From: Steromphala cineraria
Lineage: Eukaryota > Mollusca > Gastropoda > Trochida > Trochidae
Assembly: GCA_916613615.1 (NCBI GenBank)
Contig: OU744731.1
Span: forward strand, 52,552,645 to 52,616,644
DNA length: 64,000 nucleotides
Direction of reading: 5' to 3'
A model generated the notes under the pieces. That model was not told where the DNA came from. It made no database searches and worked only from the letters and a program-made list of their open reading frames with translations. A program made the position numbers and the translations under genes. Below, piece after piece: positions 1-21,899 of this stretch (positions are counted from its first letter, which is position 1; every line of letters starts with the position of its first letter).

Positions 1-306
1 GATGATCAAATATTCTGTCTTTTTACATGTCAATGGACACCAAAACATGGATGCTACAATCAATTTGTTCTCCTCCAACCTTCTTAAAAGTTCTACAATC
101 TTTCAAATTCTAAACAATAAATGTAAGATGTATTTAAAAGCCTACACTTCCAGACCTACAGGCAATAGTCATTTGAAAACTTCAAGTGACTTTAACAAGA
201 AGTTTAAAAAGATTATTCTACATTGGAATTGTCAATTACTTTCACAATTACAATTTTTCTCCTACCCTGTATCTATTTTACTGGCATGACTAATCATTTA
301 TGTCTA
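1..306. other. Noncoding AT-rich flank
   Basis: I see no gene here. A 95-codon open frame from position 2 has low-complexity AT-rich composition and no recognisable domain. The stretch ends at the TA target dinucleotide (305-306) of the adjacent MITE. Confidence 0.5.
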
Positions 307-785
307 CAGTGCCGTGCCAAAAGTATTGCAACAAACGTCATTTTCTCATAGGCTGCCATGTTATTTCAGTGTAGGATAAATAGTATTAATTGCCACATTT
401 TAAGATATATTTGACACAAAATGGACATTAAAAACAGAAAATCTACTCTGCAACAGGTACACAATTTCAGATTTTGGATACAATGTTTTTTAACGAAATG
501 GTTAAAAGATTACTGGGGTATGTATATCTTTTCCACCGTTTTTGGATGCTGACAAAATGGTGGCAATGGGGAAGTGACGTCACAGTAGAAATACCAAGTC
601 ATAATTTTGCCATTTTCCAAAATAATGAAATTGAAATTATGAACATGATCTCAAGGTGCTTGATTACTAAGTTTTATAACTTTTCGTTCACTGTTATGAT
701 CATGAAAATTATTTATGCTACACTGAAATAACATGGGATCCTATGGGAAAATGACGTTTGTTGCAATACTTTTGGGACGGCACTG
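307..785. mobile_element. Tc1/mariner-like MITE with long terminal inverted repeats
   Basis: The left end begins CAGTGCCGTGCCAAAAGTAT and the right end is its inverted complement, closing ...GGGACGGCACTG. The inverted repeats extend about 65 bp each, through the segments reading TTGCAACAAACGTCATTTTC and GTTATTTCAGTGTAG. The element is flanked by TA on both sides (305-306 and 786-787), the target duplication of the Tc1/mariner superfamily. The 479-bp interior has no transposase and is a non-autonomous derivative. It lies about 0.85 kb upstream of the DNAAF9 start codon. Confidence 0.85.
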
Positions 786-787
786 TA

Positions 788-1630
788 GGTGTGTATTTTT
801 ACCCATTGGCACTGTATATAATCTTTATGATTATGTGACTTTTCAGGCATTGGCAAATGCCAAGACCTGTGTCATCTTTGGGAGTACTGCACATTACCGG
901 GCGCTAGTGATTTTATCTACAATACGTTAACAACCCTTACACTAGACAAACTTTAGTTAAAAAAGGTAGCCAACAAAATTTTAGAGCTAGAAAAGTCAAT
1001 CTATTCACAAAACCAAGAGTTAAAAAGATAGGCCTAGAGCAAAATGGAAATGAATTATGTATGCCCGGAAAATCCATGCATTCCATCCTCATCTACACAA
1101 AATTGAACACATTTAATATTTTAATTGGTATAATCACTGTTGCCAATGTTGGAAATTGTATGTACAGTTAGGCCTACACTAGCAACAGTCACAGTGGTCA
1201 GTGAGTTTTCATTTCTGTTTTCTTACTTGAAAAATATCTACAATTGAACCTGTCAACGGTCATATATAATTAATAAAACAAGTTAGTTTCATTGCATTTA
1301 TATTTTGATATTGCTAATGACACAAAGCTTCTTATCTATCGCATTTCGTACCAAGTGTGCAGCAGTCTAAATTCTCAAAGTCACAGTGTCTCCGGAAGTG
1401 AAAACGCATGGGTGCAGTCTCGGAACAAATAATTTTAATTCTTGATAAATCATTTAATGGCATTAGACACCTGATTGTAGATTCTTTAAATATATTTCTT
1501 ATCAAGTGGGAACATATATTAACTGGGAAATTTATGCTTTCTCTTTTGATGAACTATTTTAACATTTACTCCGTAGCTGCAATATGGCGATATAACTCGT
1601 CTGATCGACTGACACTTGTTACATCGCAAA
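788..1630 (+). other. Upstream region of DNAAF9, no defined promoter motif
   Basis: This is the interval between the MITE and the first coding exon, and it presumably contains the promoter and 5' UTR. I see no convincing TATA box or CpG cluster. The segment just before the ATG (about 1,565-1,630) has more CG dinucleotides than the rest of this interval, which would fit a transcription start, but that is inference. The 80-codon frame at 1,408 has no recognisable content. Confidence 0.35.
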
Positions 1631-12214
<10,584 letters not shown>

Positions 12215-12324
12215 GTAGGTCCGTTTCTTGATTCACCTTTAGTTACAGACACCTGAGGAATCCATGTGATCTGAAAATGTTAAATGGGTGAATAAGATAT
12301 AAACCATTGAAGTTTGGTTTGAAC

Positions 12325-12400
12325 ATACTTTTCACCCTGGTGTAAAAGCCATTACAGGTAGGTATTTGTCTTGTATCATCTTTAGTTACAGCAACATTCT
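12325..12400 (+). pseudogene. Duplicated tail of DNAAF9 exon 14 with its donor site
   Basis: TACTTTTCACCCTGG...CATTACAGGTAGGT repeats the last part of exon 14 (TACTTTTTCACCCC...TTTACAGGTAGGT at 12,180-12,220), about 145 bp downstream. The following intron words (TTTAGTTACAG, ATCCATGT) are repeated as well. The duplicated coding piece has a stop (TAA) soon after, and lacks an acceptor and the exon's conserved part. It is therefore a non-functional remnant of a local tandem duplication. Confidence 0.7.
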
Positions 12401-12410
12401 ATAAAATCCA

Positions 12411-14073
12411 TGTCTGTTGAATGGTTGCAGAGGATGAACTCTTGCTAAACCAAATTAGCAAAATTTGTAGGGAAGATATTTTCCATTTCTTTCAGATTAG
12501 GCTCCACATTTAGAGAACTTTTAAAACATGCCGTTATTTTTCGACTGCAAGCAATTCCACCATATTTTCGCACAAGCATGGAATGTTCAATTCTTATTTG
12601 AAAATCAACAATTGCAAAACTCATCATTCTTCTTTGCAGAAATATTCATCTTCATTCAACAATACTTGTATTGTATTTGTTAGTTTTGTATATTTTAGTT
12701 ATCATAGTTAAAACTATGAAATTACTTTTGAATATCGTATTACCCGTTTGAGATGAAATCTGACTGCTAATGTGTTGCTTATGCCTCTGCAACCATATTT
12801 CCAACAATCGTGCAACAGATTTGTTTGGATTTAATTATCATTTCAAAATTGCAGTTGCACATGCAAGTTATGATTCCACATTCCCATTATTTCAAATAAG
12901 TAAGTCGATATGTTCATTAATTCAATATTCATAGTCATAAGTCATGCTAAAAATGCATATGTTTGAATTCAAGGTTCCTTGATTGATGGCAAATGTACAA
13001 GGAAGAGATTTGTCAGTTAATGTTTTCACGATCAACAATTGGATGAATTGACTAATTTCATGCTTGAAATGATTATTTGGAATATTCATTTCTGTGGCTG
13101 CATTTGATATCATTACCACTAATCAATCTGTTAGTTAAGAGCCACTCCTTGAGTTATTTCGGGTCACATATGACAATCTTTATAGTTTCATTTGATAGAA
13201 AGATATCGACTGTTGCAAGAAAGTATCATTTTAAAGCTTATTCAACATTGTGTAGTGATCACAGGAAGGTATGAAGTCGGTTTTGGGATTGAAAATTGGA
13301 AATTGACACGGCCATTAATCAGTCAAACGTAATTTTGGATACATATCGAAAGCATTCAGAAAGACAGTTCTGAGATGATACTGTTTGACAGATAATATAA
13401 TAAGTATCCATGTAAAATGAACGTGTGAATTTGGTTTCAATGAATATATTTGACTAGTTTGGTTTTTCAATGAGTACAGGTATTTATAATTTAATTGCCA
13501 TTAGGGATGAATAAGTGAGATTTTAGGGATTTATATAATTAATTTTGCCCTTTACGTTCATATAAGAGCCAAATTTAGTGGCTCTTTAATCAAGAAGAGA
13601 TATCTTCTGCTCCATGTTTGATTCCTGGAGGAGATTGATGTCTTTCAGACCAAGCAATTGTTTTCTAGATTCGCAGGTGATGAATAATCATTAATTTGTG
13701 ATAAGTTTTTACGAAAGATATATTGGTTTGATGTCAAATTTTAATAAGACATAAGTCATATATCAAAGTCAGTTATGAAAGTTTTATTGATTTTAAATAT
13801 AAATACTTAAATAATTTTTAGAATATTCAAGTAACTTTGTTATTTTTCAAATCATTAGCGTGATAATATACCATAAGGTAGAGAATTTTGAAAGGTTTCA
13901 ACAATTATATTGTAATAACTATTCACATTCATTCTTCAATCAAGCTGCTAATGGCTCAAATATCGCCCAAGTGGCGTTAAACTAATTCTTGAATTTCATG
14001 GTGATATTTCAAGCTGTTATATAATGGGAAGGAATGAGCTTAAATAATCTGTTGATAGTTAAAGTAAAGTAAA
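12411..14073. other. AT-rich noncoding stretch
   Basis: I find no exon, element boundary or array here. The small open frames at 12,445, 12,922 and 13,077 have no recognisable content. The stretch is presumably intronic sequence of DNAAF9. Confidence 0.5.
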
Positions 14074-14258
14074 GGGGGGAAGTACCGTCAAAATACAGTT
14101 ATGACACTCGTTGAAAGTTCCACATTGTAATGTAACGTTTCGGGGGTCGTTGGACCCCCTTTATCTGATGAATGGGGTCCAATGAACCCCGAAACGTTAA
14201 ATTAAAATGTGGACCTTTAACAAGTGTCATAACTGTGTTTTGACGGTGCTCCCCCCCT
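14074..14258. repeat. Foldback element
   Basis: The left arm (GTACCGTCAAAATACAGTTA, then TGACAC) pairs with the right arm (GTGTCATAACTGTGTTTTGA, then CGGTGCTCC). Inner arms around AACGTTTCGGGG and CCCCGAAACGTT also pair, leaving a short centre near 14,160-14,172. The ends are G-run and C-run. It has no coding capacity. Confidence 0.8.
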
Positions 14259-14460
14259 TCATCTTATTTAACCTTGTTTATACCGTTATGTATCATTCAT
14301 TTCATCCATAGTTTTGCTTCTCTGACTAAACCTCATTTCTATATCGTAGGTTAGCGCCGCCCTTAGCTCTGTTGATAGTTATGTGATAATTTGTAAATCA
14401 ATACTTCATTACAGGTTTCCTTTTGGATATCATCAATCATAAAAATTAATAAATTGAACT

Positions 14461-15710
14461 TTTTATTTTGAAATAAATTTTAATAAACAATATCATTTAA
14501 GGCAGTTATCTGTTAAAATGTTTTGATAATATGACATCCTCACATTCTTACGTCACAATATAATTTATAATAAGATAATAAAAAAGACAAAAATCAAAGG
14601 TTTTTTTTTGCCACAATAAAAACATTTTGGAACTTGAAACCATAAAACCTCATCCCTGTATTTGCTGTCAGTAAAAAGTGAGAGCTCGTCGACAAGTTAA
14701 TTAAGAGAGACATGATGTGTATGAAAACCCTCACTTCCCATATTAGTCATTGATTATCACTAAAACATGTATTATGACAGGTGATTTGAGCAAGATGATA
14801 ATAAAAGCTGAGAATGTTTGTCAATTTTTACTGGCTTATTTCAGTGTTGAAGATGAAAGTTTTCTCACTTGGAAGATAGCGCTCTGAATTCTTGTTCATT
14901 GTGTCATTCTTGTGTTATTGCATTTTGAGCCTCAAGTGTTCATGACACAATGAAGAAAATAATTTCCTTAAAGAATCAAAGATTGAAATAGTTTCTGTTT
15001 GCCAATATTTGCTAAGATGTTTGATTAAATGTGCTGATGTGACGGGGAAGGTTTATTTCAAATTTGCAGTAGAACTCTTTATATGTATTTATAAAAGTTG
15101 TGTTTCAAAACTACATAGTTCTACAATAGCTCTTTTTGCTAATATGTGCTAAGATGTATAATTGAACTTGTAATGGGGTAAGTTTTACTCAAATTTGCAG
15201 ATGAACTGAGGAAATGTATTTATCAAAGTTATGTTTCAAAACTGAATTAATGCTTTCATTTTCAGGAATGAAGTGTGTCAGAGTTGCTTTCTCACAGCAA
15301 AGTCAATCTCAAAGATAACAGAACATGTATAATGAAATATGAACCATGATTTGATTAATCAAACAATGTAAACATCCATATTTGATAAGGAACCAATGTA
15401 AGCTACAAAATGTAATAATGGACATGTGCCAATCTCTCTTGAAGTAAAAGTTCAACGCTTGTTCTTCAACTGAAATTGAATTACAGACTTCCTGTGAATT
15501 TTTTTTTGCAAGAGTGTGATTGATTGAAATTCAGCTTCTGCCTGTACACAAGTATTGAGTGATTTTCAGGTTTGATCCAGGAATCTGGATAAAGATAGAT
15601 GTACATATGAAGACTTTAAATCAGGAAAGAAAGCAAAATTCATTTTGATTGATATGCTAAATTCTATCAAATCTTTGATTTAAGTGAAATCACCTTACCT
15701 CAAATATGAT
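14461..15710 (+). repeat. Segmental duplication copy 1 (short)
   Basis: This is the first of three direct copies of one noncoding block. Marker words: a start around AATAAACAATATCATTTAAG, then CTGTATTTGCTGTCAGTAAA (14,660), CATTGATTATCACTAAAACA (14,748), TTTCCTTAAAGAA (14,965) and GGACATGTGCCAATCTCTCT (15,420). The copy stops after the GTACATATGAAGACTTTAAA word. It preserves empty sites for the TTAA element at 29,653 (in copy 3) and for the hAT element at 16,614 (in copy 2). Confidence 0.75.
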
Positions 15711-15814
15711 ATTGTATAAACAATATGATTTGGCAGTTACCTGTTAATCTGTTATGAAACATTTCGATCTTTGTTGAATTTCAAGCAATCTGGTCCCCAA
15801 GAGTTATTGAATAT

Positions 15815-16212
15815 TAAGGATGGGCGGTATTATCGATATATCGGTATATTGCAATACAGGAACAACATGATACGAATCGGTACACACTTCTGAAAATGTC
15901 AAATATATCAAACATATCAAAATGAACAATTTCCATCTTAAATTGCCAAAAAACACCCAAATAAAATATGATTTTACGGAAAGTTCTTATCCAAATTGTG
16001 TTTGAAAATAGTTAAAACAATGTAATCTAAGTGATTGAAAATATCATTTTTCAAAATGGCTCATACCTGAACATTATGATCATTCTTAACACATATATTT
16101 AGACAAGATAGCATGCAAAATCTTGAATTTGAAGAGTACCAATATCTTGCAATATGCTTTTCTGTATCCCAGTATGTTGCAATACAGAAATGAGGAACGA
16201 TACCCATCCTTA
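15815..16212. mobile_element. Non-autonomous hAT element, copy 2
   Basis: The element starts TAAGGATGGGCGGTATTATC and ends GATACCCATCCTTA. It is flanked by an exact 8-bp duplication, TTGAATAT (15,807-15,814 and 16,213-16,220). The uninterrupted site GAGTTATTGAATATTCTTCT survives in duplication copy 3 near 29,182, which proves insertion. TATTGCAATAC lies close to both ends. The 398-bp element has no transposase and is closely related to the one at 5,509-5,922. Confidence 0.9.
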
Positions 16213-16805
16213 TTGAATATTCTTCTCAATACTTTTACCTCATGCTGTTTAAATGTGGTAATATTGAAACAGTCTTCTTAGAATTTTCAAGTATCTAAAA
16301 CTGTCTACAATCAAAATACTTAAAGAATTTTTGCATTTGGAGATAAAATCTATCCCGGTATTTGCTGACAATAAAAAGTAAAAGCTTTGTTTAGTGAAAA
16401 GTTAATTAACAGAGACATCAACATTATAAAGCATATTTTGCAGCCTTATTTTCAATATTAGACATTGATTATCACTAAAACATTAGTTATGACAGGTTAT
16501 TTGCACAAAATGATAATAAAATTGTAGAATGTGAGAAAATGTTTGTTGGCAAAATTTCAGTATTGAACATTTTCTCACATTGCAGTTAATGCTGCAGAAT
16601 TCTTGATAAACATTAGGGGTGGGTATTGCAGGAAATTTTCATATTGCGATATACTGCGATATGCACACTAGTATTGCGATACACATTGCAATATATTGCA
16701 AGATGTTTTTTGGCACAGAAACTTGCCCAAAACTCACCTTATGAGTTAACTTTTGATTCTTAAATGATGAAAAAAACATAAAAAAATTCAATTCTTGTTA
16801 ATTTT

Positions 16806-18715
16806 TAGCTCATCAGGACTGAAAGTCCAGATGGGCTTATGGCATGGCCCGTCGTCCGGCGTCCGTCCGTCCGTCGTCCGTCGTCTGTCGTCCGTCGTCC
16901 GTCCGTAAACTTTTGACACTTTCGACTTCTCCTCATGAACCATACACATTAGAGAGCTGAAATTTTGTGTACAAGTACCTTAGCATATGGAGATTCTAAT
17001 TTGTAACTTTGGTGACCCTGTGACCCCAAATAGGGTCACAGGGGTCACAACTTTAAAAACCTATTTTCATCTTCTTCTCCAGTTCCAAAAGGAGTAGAGA
17101 GTTAAAAATGATATGTGCAGACTCCTTGGCCAATGGGGATTCTAATTTGTAACTTTATTGACCCTGTGATCCCAAATAGGGTCACAGGGGTCACAACCTT
17201 AAATACCTATTTTCATCTTCTTCTCCAGTTCCAAAAGGAGTAGAGAGTTAAAAATTATATGTGCAGACTCCTTGGACAGTGGAGATTCTAATTTGTAACT
17301 TTGGTGACCCTGTGACCCCAAATAGGGTCACAGGGGTCACAACCTTAAAAACCTATTTTCATCTTCTTCTCCAGTACTATAAGGACTATAGAGTTAAAAA
17401 TGATATGTGCACACTCCTTGGCCAATCGGGATTCTTAATTGTAGATTTTGTGACCCCATGACCCCATATAGGGTCACAGGGGTCACAACCTTAAAAACCT
17501 ATTTTCATCTTCTTCTCCAGTTCTAAAAGGAGTAGAGAGTTGAAAGTGATATGTGCAGACTCCTTGGACAATGGGGATTCTAATTTGTAACTTTTGTGAA
17601 CCTGTGACCCCAAATAGGGTCACAGGGGTCACAACCTTAAAAACCTATTTTCATCTTCTTCTCCAGTTCTAAAAGGACTAGAGAGTTGAAAGTGATATGT
17701 GCAGACTCCTTGGACAATGGGGATTCTAATTTGTAACTTTGGTGAACCTGTGACCCCAAATAGGGTCACAGGGGTCACAACCTTAAAAACCTTTTTTTCA
17801 TCTTCTTCTCCAGTACTATAAGGATTATAGAGTTAAAAATGATATGTGCAGACTCCTTGGCCAATCGGGATTCTTAATTGTAGATTTCGTGACCCCATGA
17901 CCCCAAATAGGGTCACAGGGGTCACAACCTTAAAAACCAATTCTCATCTTCTTCTCCAGTTCCAAAAGGTCTAGAGAGTTAGTATTGATATGTGCAGACT
18001 CCTTGGACAATGGGGATTCTAATTTGTAACTTTGTTGACCCTGTGACCCCAAATAGGGTCACAGGGGTCACAACCTTAAAAAACTATTTTCATCTTCTTC
18101 TCAAGTTCCAAAAGGTCTAGAGTGCTGAAATTATATGTGCAGACTCCTTGGCCAATGGGGATTCTAAATTGTAGATTGCGTGACCCCATGACCCCAAATA
18201 GGGTCACAGGGGTCACAACCTTAAAAACTTATTTTCATCATTATCTTTAGCTCCTAAAGGTCTATTGAGCTGAAAGACTGCATGTAGACTCCTTGGCCAA
18301 TTGGGATTCTAAACTGTAGGTTTTGTGACCCCATGACCCCAAATAGAGTCACAGGGGTCACAATCTTAAAAACCTATTTTCATCTCCTTCTCAAGTTCCA
18401 TAAGGTTAAGAGAGTTGAAATTTAATGTGCAGACTCTTTGGCCAATGAAGATTTTAAATTGTAGATTACGTGACCCAATGACCCCACATTAGATGACAGT
18501 CTATGGCAAATTTATTTCTCCTTGGATATTTTAGTGTGGACTTCTTTCACTGTCTGATATTGGCGATCTAGAAAGTGTTGAATAATAATACATTTGTTTT
18601 GTAATTTTGTTATAGGTTTTCTTGCAATAGGTAACATCCGTTTCATTTTTAGCTCATCTTGCCTGTATAAAGCAAACTTGATATGATGCCTGATGAGCTA
18701 CAGAGCCAATGGCTC
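16806..18715. mobile_element. AGCTCATCAGG-type repeat nested in the hAT element
   Basis: The left edge TTAGCTCATCAGGACTGAAA and the right edge ...GATGCCTGATGAGCTA are inverted, suggesting terminal repeats. Just inside the left edge is a run of CCGTCCGTCGTC-type repeats (16,855-16,905), followed by AACTTTTGACACTTTCGACT. Repeats with this architecture (AGCTCATC, CCGTCC tract, GTGACCCC-rich tandem units) are frequent in molluscan and other marine invertebrate genomes as I know them. No coding capacity is seen. Confidence 0.6.
16960..18500. repeat. Tandem array, ten units of 146 bp
   Basis: The word CAGGGGTCAC starts at 17039, 17185, 17331, 17477, 17623, 17769, 17916, 18062, 18207 and 18352. The intervals are 146, 146, 146, 146, 146, 147, 146, 145 and 145. 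Each unit contains a GTGACCCC...GGGGTCAC inverted pair, TTCATCTTCTTCTCCAGTTC and TATGTGCAGACTCCTTGG. Units differ mainly by substitutions rather than indels. The last units (after 18,230) are the most diverged. Confidence 0.95.
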
Positions 18716-19448
18716 TATTTTTTAATAAAACCATGAAAAATTAACAGATTTCAAGACTTGTCATTAAATAAAACCTTGAAATGAAATAGTTTCTCACCAG
18801 AAAAACTCTCTCGTGTTCTCTGCTGTAGCCATGTTGAAACAAACGCATGACTTCCGTTGTGAAAAATGGAAATACACGAAGATTTCCGAGCGTAACAAAT
18901 TTTACCGAATGCTTATAAAAAAACGGTTTTCAACAAGCGTATCGCAATACGTACCGATCTCATGTTTGAACCGGTTATATTGTGCACCCCTAATAATCAT
19001 GTGTTACAAAGCAACACAATGATTTGAATGATTTCTTTCACATTTTGTTTACTAATATCTGCCAGGATATATGAACATGGTTTTGTTCATGACATGGAAG
19101 TTGCACTACATGTATAAGTTTCAGTTAAACCGACATTCCAATGGGAATGTGGAGGAATGTGTATGAATAATGTCATGTCAGCATTTTTGTTTGTTCATTT
19201 TAAAGGTCATGTAACAACTATGATGAAATGCAAAAAAAAAAATTGTCAGCTTCAAAATGTTATAATAGACATGTGCCAAGCTCTCTTGAAGTTAAAGTTG
19301 AACACTTGTTTTTCAGTTGAAATTGAAGTACAGATTTCTCATGAAAAAATTCTTGAGTGTGATTCATTGAAATTCATTTTGTGCATGTACACAAGTATTG
19401 AGTGATAGTCACGTTTGTTCAAGGAATCTTGATGAAGATAAATATATA

Positions 19449-20375
19449 TGTAGGACTCAAATCCATGGCAGGCCTCAAATCCGTGGCGGATTTCCAAATC
19501 CATGGCGGATTTTCAAATGCATGAAAAATTGCCGTACCTAGCAAAAGCTGTGGCGGATTTTGTATTGATTGTGTTGAGACATTTTCAGCTGGGTAGAATT
19601 GTGTTACCAACATTCAATTTATGTGTTTTCCTACATGTACTTAACTGTATTATAGGCCAAAATCTGCAATTGGCCAATAAGTAATGGAATCGGTACAACA
19701 ATATGTTCGCCACTAAATTAATATCTTTAGGAAATAAGCCCTTGCTTGGATTCTCGTTAGACTGACTTTTTTAACAGTTAGATATTTGTTGACTTTCTTT
19801 TTTTAACCCTTGGATCCGTATCAAAAATGTTTTAGGGTAAGTTTGCCTAGTGCAAGGGTCGGTAACGTATATTGTAGATAAAGTGGCGAACATATTGTAC
19901 AGTGAACCTATAACGCTAACCCTAACCCTAACCGTTAAGAAATCCTTTAATATGAATCCAAGGGCTAAAGTAGACATTTAGTATGAATCAAAGGGCTAAA
20001 GAAGATAGCTTCAGCGAATTTATGACTAAAGAAGACAGTTGCAATGAATTCAAGGTCTACAAAGGAGAGCTGATATTTTTCCAAGGCTTAAATAGACAGT
20101 ATGAAGAAAAATAAAGAAATTAGTAACATAATGCAATTGGTATTATGCTATCTCGGACGAAAATAGCGGCTGAATTCATTTGTTACTGTTGGAAAATATC
20201 TTGCCTTCCCAATGAACAGCGGTTTCGTCTGGCGACGCGAACAGTAAGCGATTGTGACGTCATCCGTCAATGACGTCACTTCACATGACGTCAATAAACA
20301 ATCAAACAATCAAACTTGCCATAGATTAGGAAATCCGCCATGGATTAGAGACCCGCCACAGATGTGAGTCCTACA
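19449..20375. mobile_element. Unclassified inverted-repeat element inserted in a minisatellite
   Basis: The left end TGTAGGACTCAAATCCATGG and right end ...CCACAGATGTGAGTCCTACA form inverted repeats of about 24 bp. The flanks are ATATAT on both sides, so the target duplication length cannot be fixed. The element interrupts a 57-bp minisatellite that continues at 20,380 and is uninterrupted in duplication copy 3 (31,390-31,600). The interior has repeated TCCATGGCGGATTT words near the left end, a CCCTAA-type tract and several TGACGTCA words, with no transposase. Confidence 0.7.
19916..19934. repeat. Short telomere-like CCCTAA tract
   Basis: CTAACCCTAACCCTAACC is about three units of the metazoan telomere repeat, inside the inverted-repeat element at 19,449-20,375. 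It is too short to be a telomere remnant with confidence. Confidence 0.6.
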
Positions 20376-20381
20376 TATATA

Positions 20382-20500
20382 TGGATATTGAGTGATAGTC
20401 ACGTTTGTTCAAGGAATCTAGATGAAGATAAATATATATATATGGATATTGAGTGATATCAGGTTTGATTCACAGAATCCAGATAAAGATAAATGTACAT
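20382..20500 (+). repeat. 57-bp minisatellite remainder, copy 2
   Basis: The unit contains ATTGAGTGATAGTCACGTTT and CAAGGAATCTAGATGAAGAT followed by AAATATATATGG. About two units lie here and one before the insertion (19,396-19,448). This is the counterpart of the array at 31,390-31,610. Confidence 0.8.
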
Positions 20501-20784
20501 ATGAAGACTTCACATCAGGAGAGAAACCTTCCTCTTGATTGATTTTCAATATGAGGTTTGGTGTCAGTATTGGTTCTAGATAACTCTGATGGTTTCATGT
20601 TGCTGCATCTTTCTGCACAATTTTAGATTCCTCCATCTTTACCGTTAAGTGATGTTTTTTTAAGATGTGGTGTTGGTTGAACATGCATGCCAATACTATG
20701 TTGCTGGTATTGCTTGATGCTTTGTTATTTTAAGAGGAGGACGTATTTGATTAACTTAGAGAGTCTTGTTTAGTAGAACAAGTC

Positions 20785-21175
20785 ACATCAAGGGCTCAGC
20801 AAATTTGTCTGCAGGAGAGTTCTACAAGCAATAAAGTTTGGGTGCAATGCTACTCTGAATTTCAGCGCAGTACCACCCATGGTTCACTAGTTCAAGCCAT
20901 TATTCACAGGTTTTGCCGCAATGCATAGCAACTACAGTAGAACTCGGTAATAACGAACTCCAAGGGACCAAAGAATTTGCTATATCTGGTGTTCGCTACT
21001 CACGATTGGCCGCTATGCATAAAGCTTTTGATGGGACTTAAAAATTTGTTCGCTATATCCGATTGTTCGCTATATCCGAGTTCGCTATATCCGTGTTCTA
21101 CTGTATAGTGTTGCCGGCTTTTGTAGGTGAAATACTCTTGTAAGTAACATCAATCCCAAAATCACCTTGACTCAC
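20785..21175 (+). mobile_element. S1 SINE, head-truncated, split by a pogo-type MITE
   Basis: The body words CAAATTTGTCTGCAG, TCTACAAGCAATAAAGTTTG, GCGCAGTACCACCCATGG and GTGAAATACTCTTG identify the S1 family. The tRNA head is lost or mutated. Its counterpart at 32,200-32,447 shares the same truncation, so this SINE predates the segmental duplication. A 169-bp MITE at 20,935-21,103 interrupts it only in this copy. Confidence 0.8.
20935..21103. mobile_element. pogo/Tigger-type MITE
   Basis: The ends CAGTAGAACTCGG and CCGTGTTCTACTG are inverted repeats. TA flanks both sides (20,933-20,934 and 21,104-21,105). The interior has TTCGCTATATCCG words in both orientations, common in pogo-derived MITEs. 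Copy 3 of the duplication keeps the empty site AACTATAGTG near 32,370, so insertion followed the duplication. Confidence 0.88.
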
Positions 21176-21570
21176 ATTGATTGTTTAAAATCATTATTGA
21201 AAAAAGTTGTTGCATTTATAAGTTCAATGTTAAACTGTTTCTGTGTGGTAAATGGGTCCTCATGTCCCTAACCTGACAGCAGACAGCTAAACATAACCTG
21301 TGTACTGCTAGATCAATGGAAACTTTGAAGAGGTATCTTGTACTTGGTAATGATATTGTTTGTTCAAAATCAACATTTAGAATATATTTTTGTAAGGTAA
21401 GTGAGTTCAAGTGTCTCATAAGCTGTGTGTACTGTCAGCTTGTTTGGAAACTTTGAAGAGGTTTGTTAGTAGCAGGTGCAGATTGATGCCTGGACTAATG
21501 AAAAAGTTCCACTGAACAGAGCCTTCATATCAACTACTTACATGTGGGTCTTGATCCTTGTTTGCTGCAG

Positions 21571-21657
21571 TTCTTTCAGCTCTACTTTACATGGGAACCA
21601 TACAGTCGGGGAGAGTTCTTGTCCATTACATTGGGTGATCCATTATCCGTGACATAA
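21571..21657 (+). other. Possible orphan terminal exon, copy A
   Basis: TTTGCTGCAG makes a good acceptor just before 21,571. An 87-bp frame follows, ending in TAA: 28 residues including FTWEPYSRGEF. The copy at 33,065-33,151 keeps the frame with two substituted residues (TL to RF). I cannot assign it to DNAAF9 or another gene. The surrounding noncoding DNA is equally conserved between copies, so the open frame may be chance. Confidence 0.25.
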
Positions 21658-21899
21658 AGTATTAGACTTTTTTCCATTAAATTAAGTAAACTAAGGAAAA
21701 AAGATGGATGGTATGTGGAGGTTTAATAAAGCTCAGTAACATAGAGAGAGGAAAGCAGTGTGTTTACTCCATTGATTGTCCTGACAATCTGACTCCTTCA
21801 CTATCCAGTGAGAGAAAAAGTCTTATTATCTTTTCAAAGTGTCTGTGGTTCCTCTTCTAACTAGATTTACTGTTGGAGGCTGAGAGTTCCGAGATTTCA

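Larger units (their letters stand above)
16614..18992. mobile_element. hAT-type element, 2.4 kb, filled with repeats
   Basis: The left end TAGGGGTGGGTATTGCA and right end TGCACCCCTA form hAT-like termini. The flanks are ATAAACAT (16,606-16,613) and ATAATCAT (18,993-19,000), an 8-bp target duplication with one mismatch. Both subterminal regions carry TATTGCGATA/ATCGCAATAC words like those in the two short hAT elements. No transposase frame is present. Most of the interior is a second repeat (about 16,806-18,715) with a 146-bp tandem array. Duplication copies 1 and 3 lack the element at this position. Confidence 0.8.

Noticed and set aside
16855..16905. CRISPR-like or regular short repeats at CCGTCCGTCGTC
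   Set aside because: It is a simple tandem tract without spacers, in a eukaryotic repeat.
19916..19934. Interstitial telomere or chromosome fusion point
   Set aside because: There are only about three CCCTAA units, inside a mobile element; this is too little to support a fusion.
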